Below are positions 25,973 to 34,441 of a DNA stretch of 35,658 nt, piece by piece. The notes beneath the pieces were generated by a model. That model did no database searches. It saw nothing but the letters and a program-made list of their open reading frames with translations, and was not told where the DNA came from. Within the stretch, counting starts at the first letter, position 1. Every line of letters begins with the position of its first letter. The position numbers and the translations under genes were made by a program. Origin of the DNA: Saprospiraceae bacterium (GTDB lineage Bacteria; Bacteroidota; Bacteroidia; Chitinophagales; Saprospiraceae); assembly GCA_021298335.1 (NCBI GenBank), contig JAJTEZ010000012.1, forward strand, positions 1 through 35,658, given 5' to 3'.

Positions 25973-27748
25973 ATGGCAAACCACATGTTGCACGGAGGGG
26001 AGTTTTTGTTGAAAGACAGCGACGCGCAAGACGTTTATATTCCGGAGGAGTTTACCGAAGAGCAGCGCATGATTCAGGAAACGGTTCGCTCATTTGTGGA
26101 TCAGGAAATTGTTCCTGTAGCTGAACGGATTGAATCGCTGGAAGAGGGTCTGGTTCCTCAGCTCCTCGAAAAAATTGCCAACCTGGGTATGCTGGGAACG
26201 CACATGCCATCTGCAGTGGGTGGCAGCGAACTGGATTACGTGACCAATACTTTGATCGGCGAGGAAATCGGCCCATCAGGATCATTCAGCGTCAGTTTTA
26301 ATGCCCACATTGGTATTGGTATGTTGCCTATATTATATTACGGAACTGAAGCACAGAAGCAGCAATATCTGCCTGGTTTGGTTACTGGTAAGATCAAGGC
26401 GGGGTATTGCCTGACAGAACCTTCGAGCGGTTCGGATGCACTAGCGGCCAAAACAACGGCTAACATCAGTGAAGACGGTGAGTATTATCTGCTGAATGGG
26501 CAAAAAATGTGGATCACTAATGCAGGATTTGCAGATTTGTTTACTGTTTTTGCCCAGGTGAATGGCAATGCATTCACTGCCTTTTTGGTGCACAGCGCTA
26601 TGGAGGGAGTCACGACGGGAGCAGAAGAAAAAAAGCTGGGCATTAAGGGTTCTTCCACCCGCCAGGTATTTTTTGAAAATGTAAAAGTACCCAAAGACCA
26701 TGTTCTGGGAGAAGTAGGCAAAGGCCACCTGATTGCCTTTCACGTATTGAATACAGGAAGATTAAAACTATGTGCTTCTGTGCTGGGTGGTGCTAAAAAA
26801 CTGGCAGAAATAAGCGTCAGATATGCTGTCGAGAGAGAGCAATTTCAGCAGCCGATTGCTTCATTTGGCGCCATTGGCAGTAAGCTTGCAGAACAGTATA
26901 TCCGCTGCTTTGCTGTGGAGTCGGCACTGTACAGGACTTCGCATCTGATTCAGCTGGCGGAGGATCAGGCCAGGGCATCAGGTGTTGATTTTTCGGAGGC
27001 AAAACAGGATGCAGCCGAGGAATTTGCTATTGAATGTAGTATTTTGAAAATTATTGGGTCAGAAGCCCTGGATTATGTTGTCGACGAAGCGGTCCAAATC
27101 CATGGGGGCATGGGTTACTCGGAGGATGGCGTAATTGCCCGGGCGTACAGGGATGCGCGTATCAATCGGATTTTTGAAGGCACCAATGAAATCAACAGGC
27201 TGCTGATCCTGTCAACTTTGTTTAAGCGAGCGCTGAAAGGAAGGCTTGACCTCATGACACCCGGACTGGCAGTAGAAAAAGAAATCACCAGTGGCATCAG
27301 TGAAGAAGGAGACGTGAAGGGTTTGTTTACGGATGAACAAAAAATCGTCAGAGCATATAAAAAAATACTGATCATGTTGCTTGGGACTGCCGCACGACAG
27401 GCTATGAGCGGCAAGCTCGATCTGAAAGCAGAGCAGGAAGTACTCATGTACCTTTCAGACCTGATTCTGGATATTTTCATGGCAGAAAGTGTGTTGCTTC
27501 GCGTACAAAAACAGCATGCCCTGAATGTTTTGACCGGTATTGAAGAGGACCTGTTATACACCTTTATCAATGATTGTAACCATCGGGTGCGCCAGAATGC
27601 TGTCAATGCAATTGCCTCTTTTGTCGAGCCGAATATGCAGTCTGCCTATGTGCAAGCCACGGAGAGGTACACTTCGTATGGTTTAAAAAATAATACAAAT
27701 CACAGACGAAAGATTTCGGCATACCTCATCGCCAGATTGCGCGGATAA
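25973..27748 (+). CDS. Acyl-CoA dehydrogenase, long (about 590-residue) type
   Basis: This 591-residue flavoenzyme catalyses the first step of beta-oxidation. It has the full acyl-CoA dehydrogenase core: YCLTEPSSGSDALAAK (145-160), KMWITNAGFADLF for FAD contact, IKGSSTRQVFF, and RIFEGTNEINR with Glu402 as catalytic base. The following 180 residues form an extra C-terminal helical domain, as in VLCAD/ACAD9-like enzymes. Electrons go to electron-transfer flavoprotein. Length is normal for Bacteroidota. It has a promoter/operator shared with the other acyl-CoA dehydrogenase and converges with prfC with an 11-bp gap. No thiolase is adjacent. Confidence 0.94.
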   Translation: MANHMLHGGEFLLKDSDAQDVYIPEEFTEEQRMIQETVRSFVDQEIVPVAERIESLEEGLVPQLLEKIANLGMLGTHMPSAVGGSELDYVTNTLIGEEIGPSGSFSVSFNAHIGIGMLPILYYGTEAQKQQYLPGLVTGKIKAGYCLTEPSSGSDALAAKTTANISEDGEYYLLNGQKMWITNAGFADLFTVFAQVNGNAFTAFLVHSAMEGVTTGAEEKKLGIKGSSTRQVFFENVKVPKDHVLGEVGKGHLIAFHVLNTGRLKLCASVLGGAKKLAEISVRYAVEREQFQQPIASFGAIGSKLAEQYIRCFAVESALYRTSHLIQLAEDQARASGVDFSEAKQDAAEEFAIECSILKIIGSEALDYVVDEAVQIHGGMGYSEDGVIARAYRDARINRIFEGTNEINRLLILSTLFKRALKGRLDLMTPGLAVEKEITSGISEEGDVKGLFTDEQKIVRAYKKILIMLLGTAARQAMSGKLDLKAEQEVLMYLSDLILDIFMAESVLLRVQKQHALNVLTGIEEDLLYTFINDCNHRVRQNAVNAIASFVEPNMQSAYVQATERYTSYGLKNNTNHRRKISAYLIARLRG

Positions 27749-27759
27749 AGGAATCCCGG

Positions 27760-29340
27760 TTAATATTCGCTCGTAAAGTGGAAATCCACTTCCGGGTGAT
27801 TTTCCTGAGCCATTTTCAGCATCCAGGCGGATTCTGCCAGAAAAACCAGTTTACCGTCGGTATCCCTGGCAATGTCTTTTTTGCGTCGTGAGATCAGTTC
27901 TTTCAAAGCATTGGCGTCTTTACTGCTGACCCAACATGCCTTGTAGAGGTTGACTGGTTCGTAATCGCAAGATGCACCATATTCATGCTTCAACCTGTAT
28001 TGGATGACATCAAACTGCAAGGCGCCGACAGTACCGATGATTTTTCGTCCGTTATCTTCTTTTGTAAACAACTGAGCCACACCTTCATCCATCAACTGGT
28101 CCAGCCCTTTGTTCAATTGCTTGGTCTTCATAGGGTCAGTATTATTGACAAAGCGGAATTGTTCCGGCGAAAAACTAGGAATTCCCTTAAAATGGAGATT
28201 CTCCCCTTCTGTCAGCGAATCACCGATTTTAAAATTTCCAGAATCATATAAGCCCACGATATCTCCGGGATATGCTTCGTCGATGACAGATTTTTTTGAA
28301 GCCATAAAGGCTGTGGGGTTGGGGAATTTCATGTTTTTCCCCTGTCTGACATGCCAGTAATTGGTATTGCGTTGAAAGGTTCCAGAACAAATACGAAGGA
28401 AGGCAATCCTGTCCCGATGTTTGGGATCCATATTGGCATGTATTTTAAATACAAATCCGGAAAATTTCTTTTCCTGAGGATCTACTAGCCGTTCTTCAGT
28501 CTCCCGGGATAGCGGGTTTGGAGCGATATCCACAAAGCAATCCAGCAGTTCCCGTACTCCAAAATTATTGACTGCACTACCAAAAAAAACAGGACAAATA
28601 TTTCCTTTCAGGTATTCTTCACGTGAAAATTCCGGGTAAACAGATACGATGGTATGAAGCTCATCCCGCAATGTCATCGCTGCAGCATCGCCCACTTTCT
28701 GGCTGAGCAGCTCATTTTGAAGATCGGTGATGCGAAATACATCTTCTTCTTCCTGCTTTCCGTGAGGGCTAAACAGGATCAAATTTTGTTCATACAAGCT
28801 GTAGACTCCTCTAAAACGTTGCCCCATACCTACCGGCCAGCTAAGCGGGGTAACGTGAAGTCCCAGTTTTGTCTCCACTTCGTCGAGCAAATCAAACGCA
28901 TCCTTACCCTCCCGGTCTAGTTTGTTGATAAAGACGATGATGGGAGTATTTCGCATGCGGCACACCTGCACCAGTTTTTCGGTTTGTTCCTCTACCCCTT
29001 TTGCTACATCTATGACTACAATCACGCTATCGACTGCAGTGAGAGTACGATATGTATCTTCGGCAAAATCCTTATGTCCGGGAGTATCCAGGATGTTGAT
29101 TTGTTTGTCCCTGTATTCAAACGCCATGACAGAGGTGGCCACGGAGATGCCACGCTGCTTTTCGATTTCCATAAAATCGGAGGTAGCGTGTTTTTTGATT
29201 TTATTGGATTTTACGGCCCCCGCCTCCTGAATGGCCCCTCCAAAGAGAAGTAACTTTTCCGTCAGTGTTGTTTTTCCGGCATCGGGGTGGGAAACAATTC
29301 CGAATGTTTTCCGCCTGTGCAATTCTTCTACCTGGCCCAT
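27760..29340 (-). CDS. prfC: Peptide chain release factor 3
   Basis: This 526-residue translational GTPase recycles RF1/RF2 from ribosomes. The G motifs are complete: [13 protein letters not shown] (G1), [10 protein letters not shown] (G2), [16 protein letters not shown] (G3) and NKLDREGKD (G4). The RF3-specific parts follow, with [20 protein letters not shown] in domain II and [15 protein letters not shown] plus FLAESAWML near the end. The start at 29340 ([20 protein letters not shown]) is supported by the family N-terminus. It is a single gene with 248 bp of non-coding DNA before it in which I saw no clear signal. Confidence 0.96.
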   Translation of the reverse strand: MGQVEELHRRKTFGIVSHPDAGKTTLTEKLLLFGGAIQEAGAVKSNKIKKHATSDFMEIEKQRGISVATSVMAFEYRDKQINILDTPGHKDFAEDTYRTLTAVDSVIVVIDVAKGVEEQTEKLVQVCRMRNTPIIVFINKLDREGKDAFDLLDEVETKLGLHVTPLSWPVGMGQRFRGVYSLYEQNLILFSPHGKQEEEDVFRITDLQNELLSQKVGDAAAMTLRDELHTIVSVYPEFSREEYLKGNICPVFFGSAVNNFGVRELLDCFVDIAPNPLSRETEERLVDPQEKKFSGFVFKIHANMDPKHRDRIAFLRICSGTFQRNTNYWHVRQGKNMKFPNPTAFMASKKSVIDEAYPGDIVGLYDSGNFKIGDSLTEGENLHFKGIPSFSPEQFRFVNNTDPMKTKQLNKGLDQLMDEGVAQLFTKEDNGRKIIGTVGALQFDVIQYRLKHEYGASCDYEPVNLYKACWVSSKDANALKELISRRKKDIARDTDGKLVFLAESAWMLKMAQENHPEVDFHFTSEY

Positions 29341-29600
29341 ATGGTTTTTTGATTAAAATGCCGCAAAGGTAATCAATTTGTACACTGCAGACTTTGGGTG
29401 AGTACGGATTTCATCATTGAAAAGATTTACCTCACGAAAAAAACAGTTAAACCGGTCTGGATTTATAATTCGTTCACGTTCAAAACTATACGACTGAACA
29501 TCTTTTGAGGCAAAACCTGCCAACCGCAAAATTCTCTTCCAAGAGGTCTCTTTTTGACTTCAACTTCTGATTATGGCATAGTTTCTGCATGTTGATTTGT

Positions 29601-29942
29601 ATGGACATTCAGAAAATCAACCGACGGCATTTTGTAGAAACAGACCTGTATTACAGGGTGAGTCTGGGCCTTTCATCAAGGCTGATCAAGTACGAAAACT
29701 GTATTTTTCACCTTGAAGTGACACTGGGTAGAAAATGGGATAAAAATTATAATGCCACAGCGGCAGAGATTGCCCATTCATGGAAATCAAACCACCCCGA
29801 GCTGGCTCACGCCATTGGCTGCAAGGTCTATATTATAGACCTCCGCAATGATGATCTGAAAACACAACTCATCCAATCAGGGATAGCACCTGGATATGAT
29901 GCCCATAAAGGCATCCTGTTCAGGAGAAACTACCTGAATTAA
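29601..29942 (+). CDS. Small hypothetical protein
   Basis: I do not recognise this 113-residue protein (MDIQKINRRHFVETDLYYRV start; an ATG at 29589 would add four residues). It is basic, has no signal peptide or membrane helix, and mixes predicted strands and helices. A central AEIAHSWKSNHPELAHAIGC stretch and a DLRNDDLKTQLIQSG stretch are the most ordered-looking parts. It is convergent with the SCP2 gene, 19 bp away. Codon usage resembles its neighbours, so it is probably real, but there is no functional clue. Confidence 0.6.
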   Translation: MDIQKINRRHFVETDLYYRVSLGLSSRLIKYENCIFHLEVTLGRKWDKNYNATAAEIAHSWKSNHPELAHAIGCKVYIIDLRNDDLKTQLIQSGIAPGYDAHKGILFRRNYLN

Positions 29943-29961
29943 CATCTACCAGTCTTTCAAA

Positions 29962-30258
29962 TTACTGGATCAGCGACTGGAGTTTCATTGCCAGTCCCAT
30001 ATCGCCCTTGATTTTGATAAGTCCGGACATCACAGCCATCATCGGGTTGAGTTCTCCATTCTTTAGCTTCAAAAAAGTTTCTGGGTCAGTGCTGATGGTA
30101 CAATCTGCTTCTGCATCTTCTGTGGAAACCTTGTTTTTATCCCCTGTTCCATCGATAAAAATCGTGAGTTCACCCAATTGAAATTTCAGTTTGGCTCCCA
30201 GGGGCGCTACGTTGTCGGCTTGTTGCTGAATGGCAGCTAAAATTGGATTTGTTGACAT
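29962..30258 (-). CDS. SCP2 sterol-carrier-like lipid-binding protein
   Basis: This 98-residue protein is a single SCP2 domain: early strands (LKFQLGELTIFIDG), a DCTISTDPETFLKLKNGELNPMMAVMSG core (given as landmarks, residues about 52-80) and KIKGDMGLAMKLQSLI at the end. Bacterial SCP2 proteins bind fatty acyl chains or CoA esters. It starts 25 bp after the second acyl-CoA dehydrogenase gene and is surely in the same transcript, which supports a role in presenting acyl-CoA or lipids for beta-oxidation. Confidence 0.9.
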   Translation of the reverse strand: MSTNPILAAIQQQADNVAPLGAKLKFQLGELTIFIDGTGDKNKVSTEDAEADCTISTDPETFLKLKNGELNPMMAVMSGLIKIKGDMGLAMKLQSLIQ

Positions 30259-30283
30259 GTTGTATTTTATTTATATCATATAA

Positions 30284-32089
30284 TTATTGTAACCAGTCGT
30301 CTTCACCAACAGGGATTGTGAGCCCTTCACCGGAGAGGATCGTTTCAAGACAGGCCGCTGTTTTTGGCAATTCGTAGGTAAAGTAAAAAGCCATTGCTTT
30401 TTGTTTTCCCACGATGAATGCTGCGTTGTATGATTGCCCTGATGCTTGTTTTTCTGCGGCATGAGTGATTTTTAGCCATTGCCAGCCTACGACTACCCGT
30501 CCCAGGAGATCCATAAAAATTGTCGCATCTGCCAGAAACATCTGATAATCGCCTTTCATGGCAAATCCCATCAGATGGGTCAACGCTTTTTGCACATGAT
30601 CCATGGCCTGCAAAAGCTTTGAGGAATAAGGACGCAAAAAAACAGACTCTGACACTTGGTGGATGGTTTCTTGCATCCTGGCCTGGAGCAAACGCAACGC
30701 TTCACCTCCTTCCAACGGAATTTTGCGACTCAACAAATCCAGCGATTGAATGCCCGTGGTCCCTTCATAAATGGCCATAATCCGGATGTCGCGCAAGTAT
30801 TGCTGTAAGGGAAAATCCATACAAAACCCATATCCTCCCAAGACCTGTAGGCCCATATCGACAGATTGACGGCCCATTTCAGCCGGAAACGTCTTGGCCA
30901 TGGGGGTGAGCAATTCCAGTAATAAATGACATTGTCGGGCGTTTTCCGGATCCGATGAATGTTCTTCGTCAACAAGGCGGGCACATTCAAGAATAAGGCT
31001 CAGAGATCCTTCCACAATACATTTCTGATTCAGGAGCATTCGGCGCACGTCAGGGTGCTCTTTAATAAGCGTCTGATTTTCAGAGACATCTTTTTTTCCG
31101 GAATTCATGATCCGCCGACCCTGGGGTCTTTCACTTGCGTACTGCAATGATGCGTAATAAGCAGCCGTTGCAATGGAAGCAGCCGTCATGCCCACATCTA
31201 TACGGGCACCGTTCATGAGCTGAAACATATACTGCAATCCATGATTTGCTTCGCCAACCAGATAACCGACACATTGCCTCTGTTCACCATATACGAGATG
31301 TACAGTACTGTATCCACGCTGGCCCATTTTTTGAAAATCATTGACCGCTACAACGTCATTGGGAGTCAGGTTTCCAGCTTCATCAATGCGCAACTTAGGC
31401 ACTACAAACAGGGAAATGCCTTTCGTCCCGGCTGGAGCTCCTTCGATCCGTGCCAGGGTGAGGTGGATGATATTGTCTACGGCTTCATGGTCGCCAGCGG
31501 AGATGAAAATTTTCTGCCCGACGATCTCAAATGTACCATCATTTCGGGGAATGGCTCTTGTGACTATATCGGAAAGGGAACTGCCAGCCTGGGGTTCCGT
31601 CAGCGCCATCGTGCCACCCCACTTGCCTGCCAGCATAGGAGGAATGTATGTTTTTTTCAGCTGCTCACTACCAAAAGTGGCAATCAGATGCGCTGCACCT
31701 GCTGTCAAACCAAGATAGCCCGGGATATGGTTGTTTGCAGCCTCCAGGATATGGTTTAGGGCGCTTTGCATAAGTTGCGGCAATTGTTGCCCGCCATCCT
31801 CGCTATCAAAATACATGCCCAGCCAGCCATTCTCTCCAGCGTCGGAAAAAATTTTTTTCAGGATCGGATGAGTCCGTACTTTCCCTCCTTCAAATTTTGC
31901 CGGAGTTTCATCCATCTCTTTAAAATACGGAAAATAATCCTGATCGGCCCAGTCTTTTGCTGCGATAAGCAACATGTCCATTGAAGACCTGTCAAACGAT
32001 GTAAACCTGGTATAGCGCATCAAACTTTCTGCCTGATGCACATCAAACAATAAGAAACGCAAGGTGTCCATGCACATATACTTCGCCAT
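30284..32089 (-). CDS. Acyl-CoA dehydrogenase, long-chain type with C-terminal extension
   Basis: This 601-residue enzyme has MALTEPQAGSSLSDI (FAD/substrate region), GQKIFISAGDHEAVDN, and the catalytic region YEGTTGIQSLDLLSRK with Glu before GTTG. The last 150 residues match the Acyl-CoA_dh_C extension seen in FadE5-like enzymes. It introduces the first double bond in long acyl-CoA and passes electrons to electron-transfer flavoprotein. It differs from the 25973 enzyme in fold details (N-terminal domain and C-terminal extension), so they are distant paralogues with probably different chain-length preference. It shares promoter and operator with that gene and is followed by an SCP2 gene. Confidence 0.94.
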   Translation of the reverse strand: MAKYMCMDTLRFLLFDVHQAESLMRYTRFTSFDRSSMDMLLIAAKDWADQDYFPYFKEMDETPAKFEGGKVRTHPILKKIFSDAGENGWLGMYFDSEDGGQQLPQLMQSALNHILEAANNHIPGYLGLTAGAAHLIATFGSEQLKKTYIPPMLAGKWGGTMALTEPQAGSSLSDIVTRAIPRNDGTFEIVGQKIFISAGDHEAVDNIIHLTLARIEGAPAGTKGISLFVVPKLRIDEAGNLTPNDVVAVNDFQKMGQRGYSTVHLVYGEQRQCVGYLVGEANHGLQYMFQLMNGARIDVGMTAASIATAAYYASLQYASERPQGRRIMNSGKKDVSENQTLIKEHPDVRRMLLNQKCIVEGSLSLILECARLVDEEHSSDPENARQCHLLLELLTPMAKTFPAEMGRQSVDMGLQVLGGYGFCMDFPLQQYLRDIRIMAIYEGTTGIQSLDLLSRKIPLEGGEALRLLQARMQETIHQVSESVFLRPYSSKLLQAMDHVQKALTHLMGFAMKGDYQMFLADATIFMDLLGRVVVGWQWLKITHAAEKQASGQSYNAAFIVGKQKAMAFYFTYELPKTAACLETILSGEGLTIPVGEDDWLQ

Positions 32090-32107
32090 ACCTAAGACAT
32101 TCTAATT

Positions 32108-32146
32108 ATTAAACTCAAAGTTAATTTTTTACCTACATATGCACAA
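32108..32146 (-). promoter_or_regulatory. Bacteroidota promoter with overlapping operator for acyl-CoA dehydrogenase 2
   Basis: Read on the minus strand, TTG (32146-32144), exactly 20 bp, and TAACTTTG (32123-32116) form a promoter. The same 17-bp element found before the 25973 gene, TTAACTTTGAGTTTAAT, covers the -7 box at 32108-32124. The start codon lies 18 bp further on, so the spacing matches the other site closely. Confidence 0.75.
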
Positions 32147-32310
32147 GCTAAACCAGGCAGCAAATGTTTAAAAATACGTTAAATCTGCAAAATATGGGAC
32201 TTCTGCTGTTTGGGATGAATTATTTTTTGTAATATTGTACAAAATATAGCGTAAAATACGCAAATATCAAAACAATATTTCGATTATTGCCATTAGAACT
32301 CAACAGCATC

Positions 32311-33474
32311 ATGAAAATACATTTCACATTAGCACTTGCATGCAGTATGTTGCTCTCCTGTACCTCCGTCAACAAACTCATGGAAGAAGGAAATTATACG
32401 CAGGCATTCCAGACGTCCCTGTCGAAGCTAAAGGGGGAAAAAAACAAAAAGACGGATCATGTAAAAGCGTTGGAGAAATCCTTCGCAAAATTGCAGGAGC
32501 AAACTGACAGAGAGGTGATCAAATTAAATACAGATGAACGTCCGGAAAACTGGCCGTTAGTACTTGAGCAATATCTGGCAATGGAGAAGCGGCAGCAGCA
32601 GGTTGATCCTTTATTGCCACTAGTGAGTGAGACGCGCTATAAGGCCGAATTCCAACTTAGGGATTATACACAAATGATCCTACAAGCGGAAGAAAAGACC
32701 TGCGAGTACTACTATAACCGCTCCAAGGAGCTCGTTAGGCGTACTGAAGAGACGGGCAACAGGGAGTTTGCACGACAGGCCTACAATGAACTCGCGTTGA
32801 TAGAAAAATACAGAAAGTCCTATAAAGACTTTGAAAAAGTAAGAGACAAGGCCAAACTTGCCGGAACTACTCTCATTTTTCTGGAAGTCGAAAGCGACAT
32901 GATCGGCATTCATGGAAGGGGTATTGAGAAGGAATTGCTAACTCTTCCGGTATCAAGGCTGGACGATTTCTGGACAGATTATACGGTGGACTCCCGTGAC
33001 AAACAAGAGGCAGATTTTGAAGTCAGAGTGGAGTTGGAGGACATCCTTTTTTCACCTGAAAGGGAAAGTATCAACAGGTTTGTAGAGAGCAAGGAAATCC
33101 TGGTCCAAAAAGACCAGAAGCAGACAAAAAAGGACACGGTCGTGGTGGTAACAGAAAAAGAAATTTATGAAAAGGTCAATGCGGAAATCATCGAGGTATT
33201 CCGGGAGAAAAAATCTGAATTGACAGGCAGGCTTATCGTAACCAATCCATGGAATAAAGAGGTCATCCATTCTTTTCCTGTCTCTTCTGTTTCACAGTTT
33301 ACAGGATATTGTTGCCGGGTGGAGGGTGATGAGCGGGCACTGACTGAAAATACAAAAAAGAAGTTGGATCCGTATTGCGAATTATTCCCTACCGACTTTA
33401 CTATGGCAGAGGCATTGGCACAAACATTTAAAAAAACTGTTCTTGCTGAACTGGAAAAAATCAACCTGAGATAA
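32311..33474 (+). CDS. Lipoprotein of unknown function
   Basis: This 387-residue protein has a lipoprotein signal (MKIHFTLALACSMLLSC) with the lipobox LLSC, so it is probably anchored at a membrane facing the periplasm. The frame opens earlier, at 32287, but the signal sets the start at 32311. The first half is helical and charged, with a possible TPR-like pair (REFARQAYNELALIEKYRKS; FEKVRDKAKLAG). The second half has beta-like stretches, a Lys/Asp-rich segment around 270-285, and a late CC pair. I do not recognise a named family, though similar lipoproteins occur in Bacteroidota. It is transcribed away from the acyl-CoA dehydrogenase gene, and no partner gene suggests its job. Confidence 0.75.
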   Translation: MKIHFTLALACSMLLSCTSVNKLMEEGNYTQAFQTSLSKLKGEKNKKTDHVKALEKSFAKLQEQTDREVIKLNTDERPENWPLVLEQYLAMEKRQQQVDPLLPLVSETRYKAEFQLRDYTQMILQAEEKTCEYYYNRSKELVRRTEETGNREFARQAYNELALIEKYRKSYKDFEKVRDKAKLAGTTLIFLEVESDMIGIHGRGIEKELLTLPVSRLDDFWTDYTVDSRDKQEADFEVRVELEDILFSPERESINRFVESKEILVQKDQKQTKKDTVVVVTEKEIYEKVNAEIIEVFREKKSELTGRLIVTNPWNKEVIHSFPVSSVSQFTGYCCRVEGDERALTENTKKKLDPYCELFPTDFTMAEALAQTFKKTVLAELEKINLR

Positions 33475-33535
33475 AAAATTCGTGCCTTGTTTACAACTAA
33501 TGACAAAGCACCTGGGCCTTACTGATCACTTGACG

Positions 33536-33949
33536 TTAGCGATAGACAAAGTACCTGTTCATCAGAAAGTTAAAAAAAATTCCTACGAGTACGGCTACTA
33601 TCACACGGCTTGTAAAAAAGGAGAGGTGAAAATTTTCTTTAAAGAAAAATACGGCAGTGGAGTTTACGAAAACAGAAAAGAGGTTGATGATAATAAATCT
33701 CATGGCTTGTTTTCGAAGCTTCCCTTTTTTGTTGACAAACGCCCAGTTTCTACCAAGAAAGAAGCTGGTACATGCCCCACAAACCGATCCCATTGTTGTG
33801 GCGCTGACATAATATATTGACAAAATATTGTGGAGAAACAGAGCGATGGAAAAATCCACGGTGGTAGCAGTCAGGCTGACGACCTGAGACCGAAAAAATG
33901 CCTTCTTGAATGGTGGTGGTTGTACCTGTATGACAGACTGTTGTTCCAT
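33536..33949 (-). CDS. GtrA-like membrane protein
   Basis: This 137-residue protein has four membrane helices and the GtrA pattern: an N-terminal FFRSQVVSLTATTVDFSIALFL, a middle VCGACTSFFLGRNWAFV and an end NFLMNRYFVYR. GtrA-like proteins help move lipid-linked sugars across the inner membrane or anchor polysaccharide synthesis. It begins one base after the pgpA stop, so the pair is translationally coupled. With pgpA and the inositol-phosphate synthase this suggests a role in (glyco)lipid export. It converges with the lipoprotein gene. Confidence 0.88.
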   Translation of the reverse strand: MEQQSVIQVQPPPFKKAFFRSQVVSLTATTVDFSIALFLHNILSIYYVSATTMGSVCGACTSFFLGRNWAFVNKKGKLRKQAMRFIIINLFSVFVNSTAVFFFKENFHLSFFTSRVIVAVLVGIFFNFLMNRYFVYR

Positions 33950-33950
33950 A

Positions 33951-34415
33951 TTAAAGCCATTCGAAATAAATCAATGCATGCATACATATCAAAGTGTAAA
34001 TACCGGCGAGCACATCGTCCAGCATGACGGCATGAGCATTATGCCAACGGTCAATGGAGCGAATGCCCAGTGGTTTGGCAATATCAAAAAACCGAAACAG
34101 GACAAGTGCTGCGATCAGTGTTGATGGTTGTGCAGGAATAAAGAGCATGCCCACCCAGTAACCTACTGCTTCATCTACCACAACCTTCGAGGGATCATCA
34201 CCCCACGAACTTTGTAATTTGCGACAGGACCAGACACCGGTCAAATAAAAAAAACCAATGAGGAGCAAATGGATGCATGTGGATATGGCATCACTCTGTA
34301 CAATAGCAGCTATCAGATATGTGAGCAGCATGGCCCCCATCGCCCCAAAGGTACCTGGTGCAAAGGGGATGTAACCCAATGTAAAAAAAGTAGCAATCAA
34401 CCTGGCAAAGTGCAT
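33951..34415 (-). CDS. pgpA: PgpA-family phosphatase, probably phosphatidylinositol- or phosphatidylglycerol-phosphate phosphatase
   Basis: This 154-residue membrane protein has the PgpA motifs: GYIPFAPGTFGA near the N-terminus, then DDPSKVVVDEAVGYWVG with acidic catalytic residues, and RFFDIAKPLGI-R-x-ID. Classical PgpA dephosphorylates phosphatidylglycerol phosphate. In Bacteroides thetaiotaomicron, however, a PgpA-like enzyme next to the inositol-phosphate synthase dephosphorylates phosphatidylinositol phosphate. The neighbouring synthase here makes that role more likely. It starts right after the U-tract of a terminator-like hairpin, 26 bp after that synthase gene. Confidence 0.9.
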   Translation of the reverse strand: MHFARLIATFFTLGYIPFAPGTFGAMGAMLLTYLIAAIVQSDAISTCIHLLLIGFFYLTGVWSCRKLQSSWGDDPSKVVVDEAVGYWVGMLFIPAQPSTLIAALVLFRFFDIAKPLGIRSIDRWHNAHAVMLDDVLAGIYTLICMHALIYFEWL

Positions 34416-34438
34416 AAAAAAAAGGGGCCGAAGCCCCT
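34416..34438 (-). terminator. Intrinsic terminator between inositol-phosphate synthase and pgpA
   Basis: On the minus strand a 6-bp stem AGGGGC / GCCCCT closes a UUCG loop, the extra-stable cUUCGg kind, and is followed directly by a run of U residues that ends at the pgpA ATG. The stem begins three bases after the synthase stop codon. Stem plus U-tract is a full intrinsic terminator and would cut synthase transcripts just before pgpA unless read-through occurs. Confidence 0.88.
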
Positions 34439-34441
34439 GGT

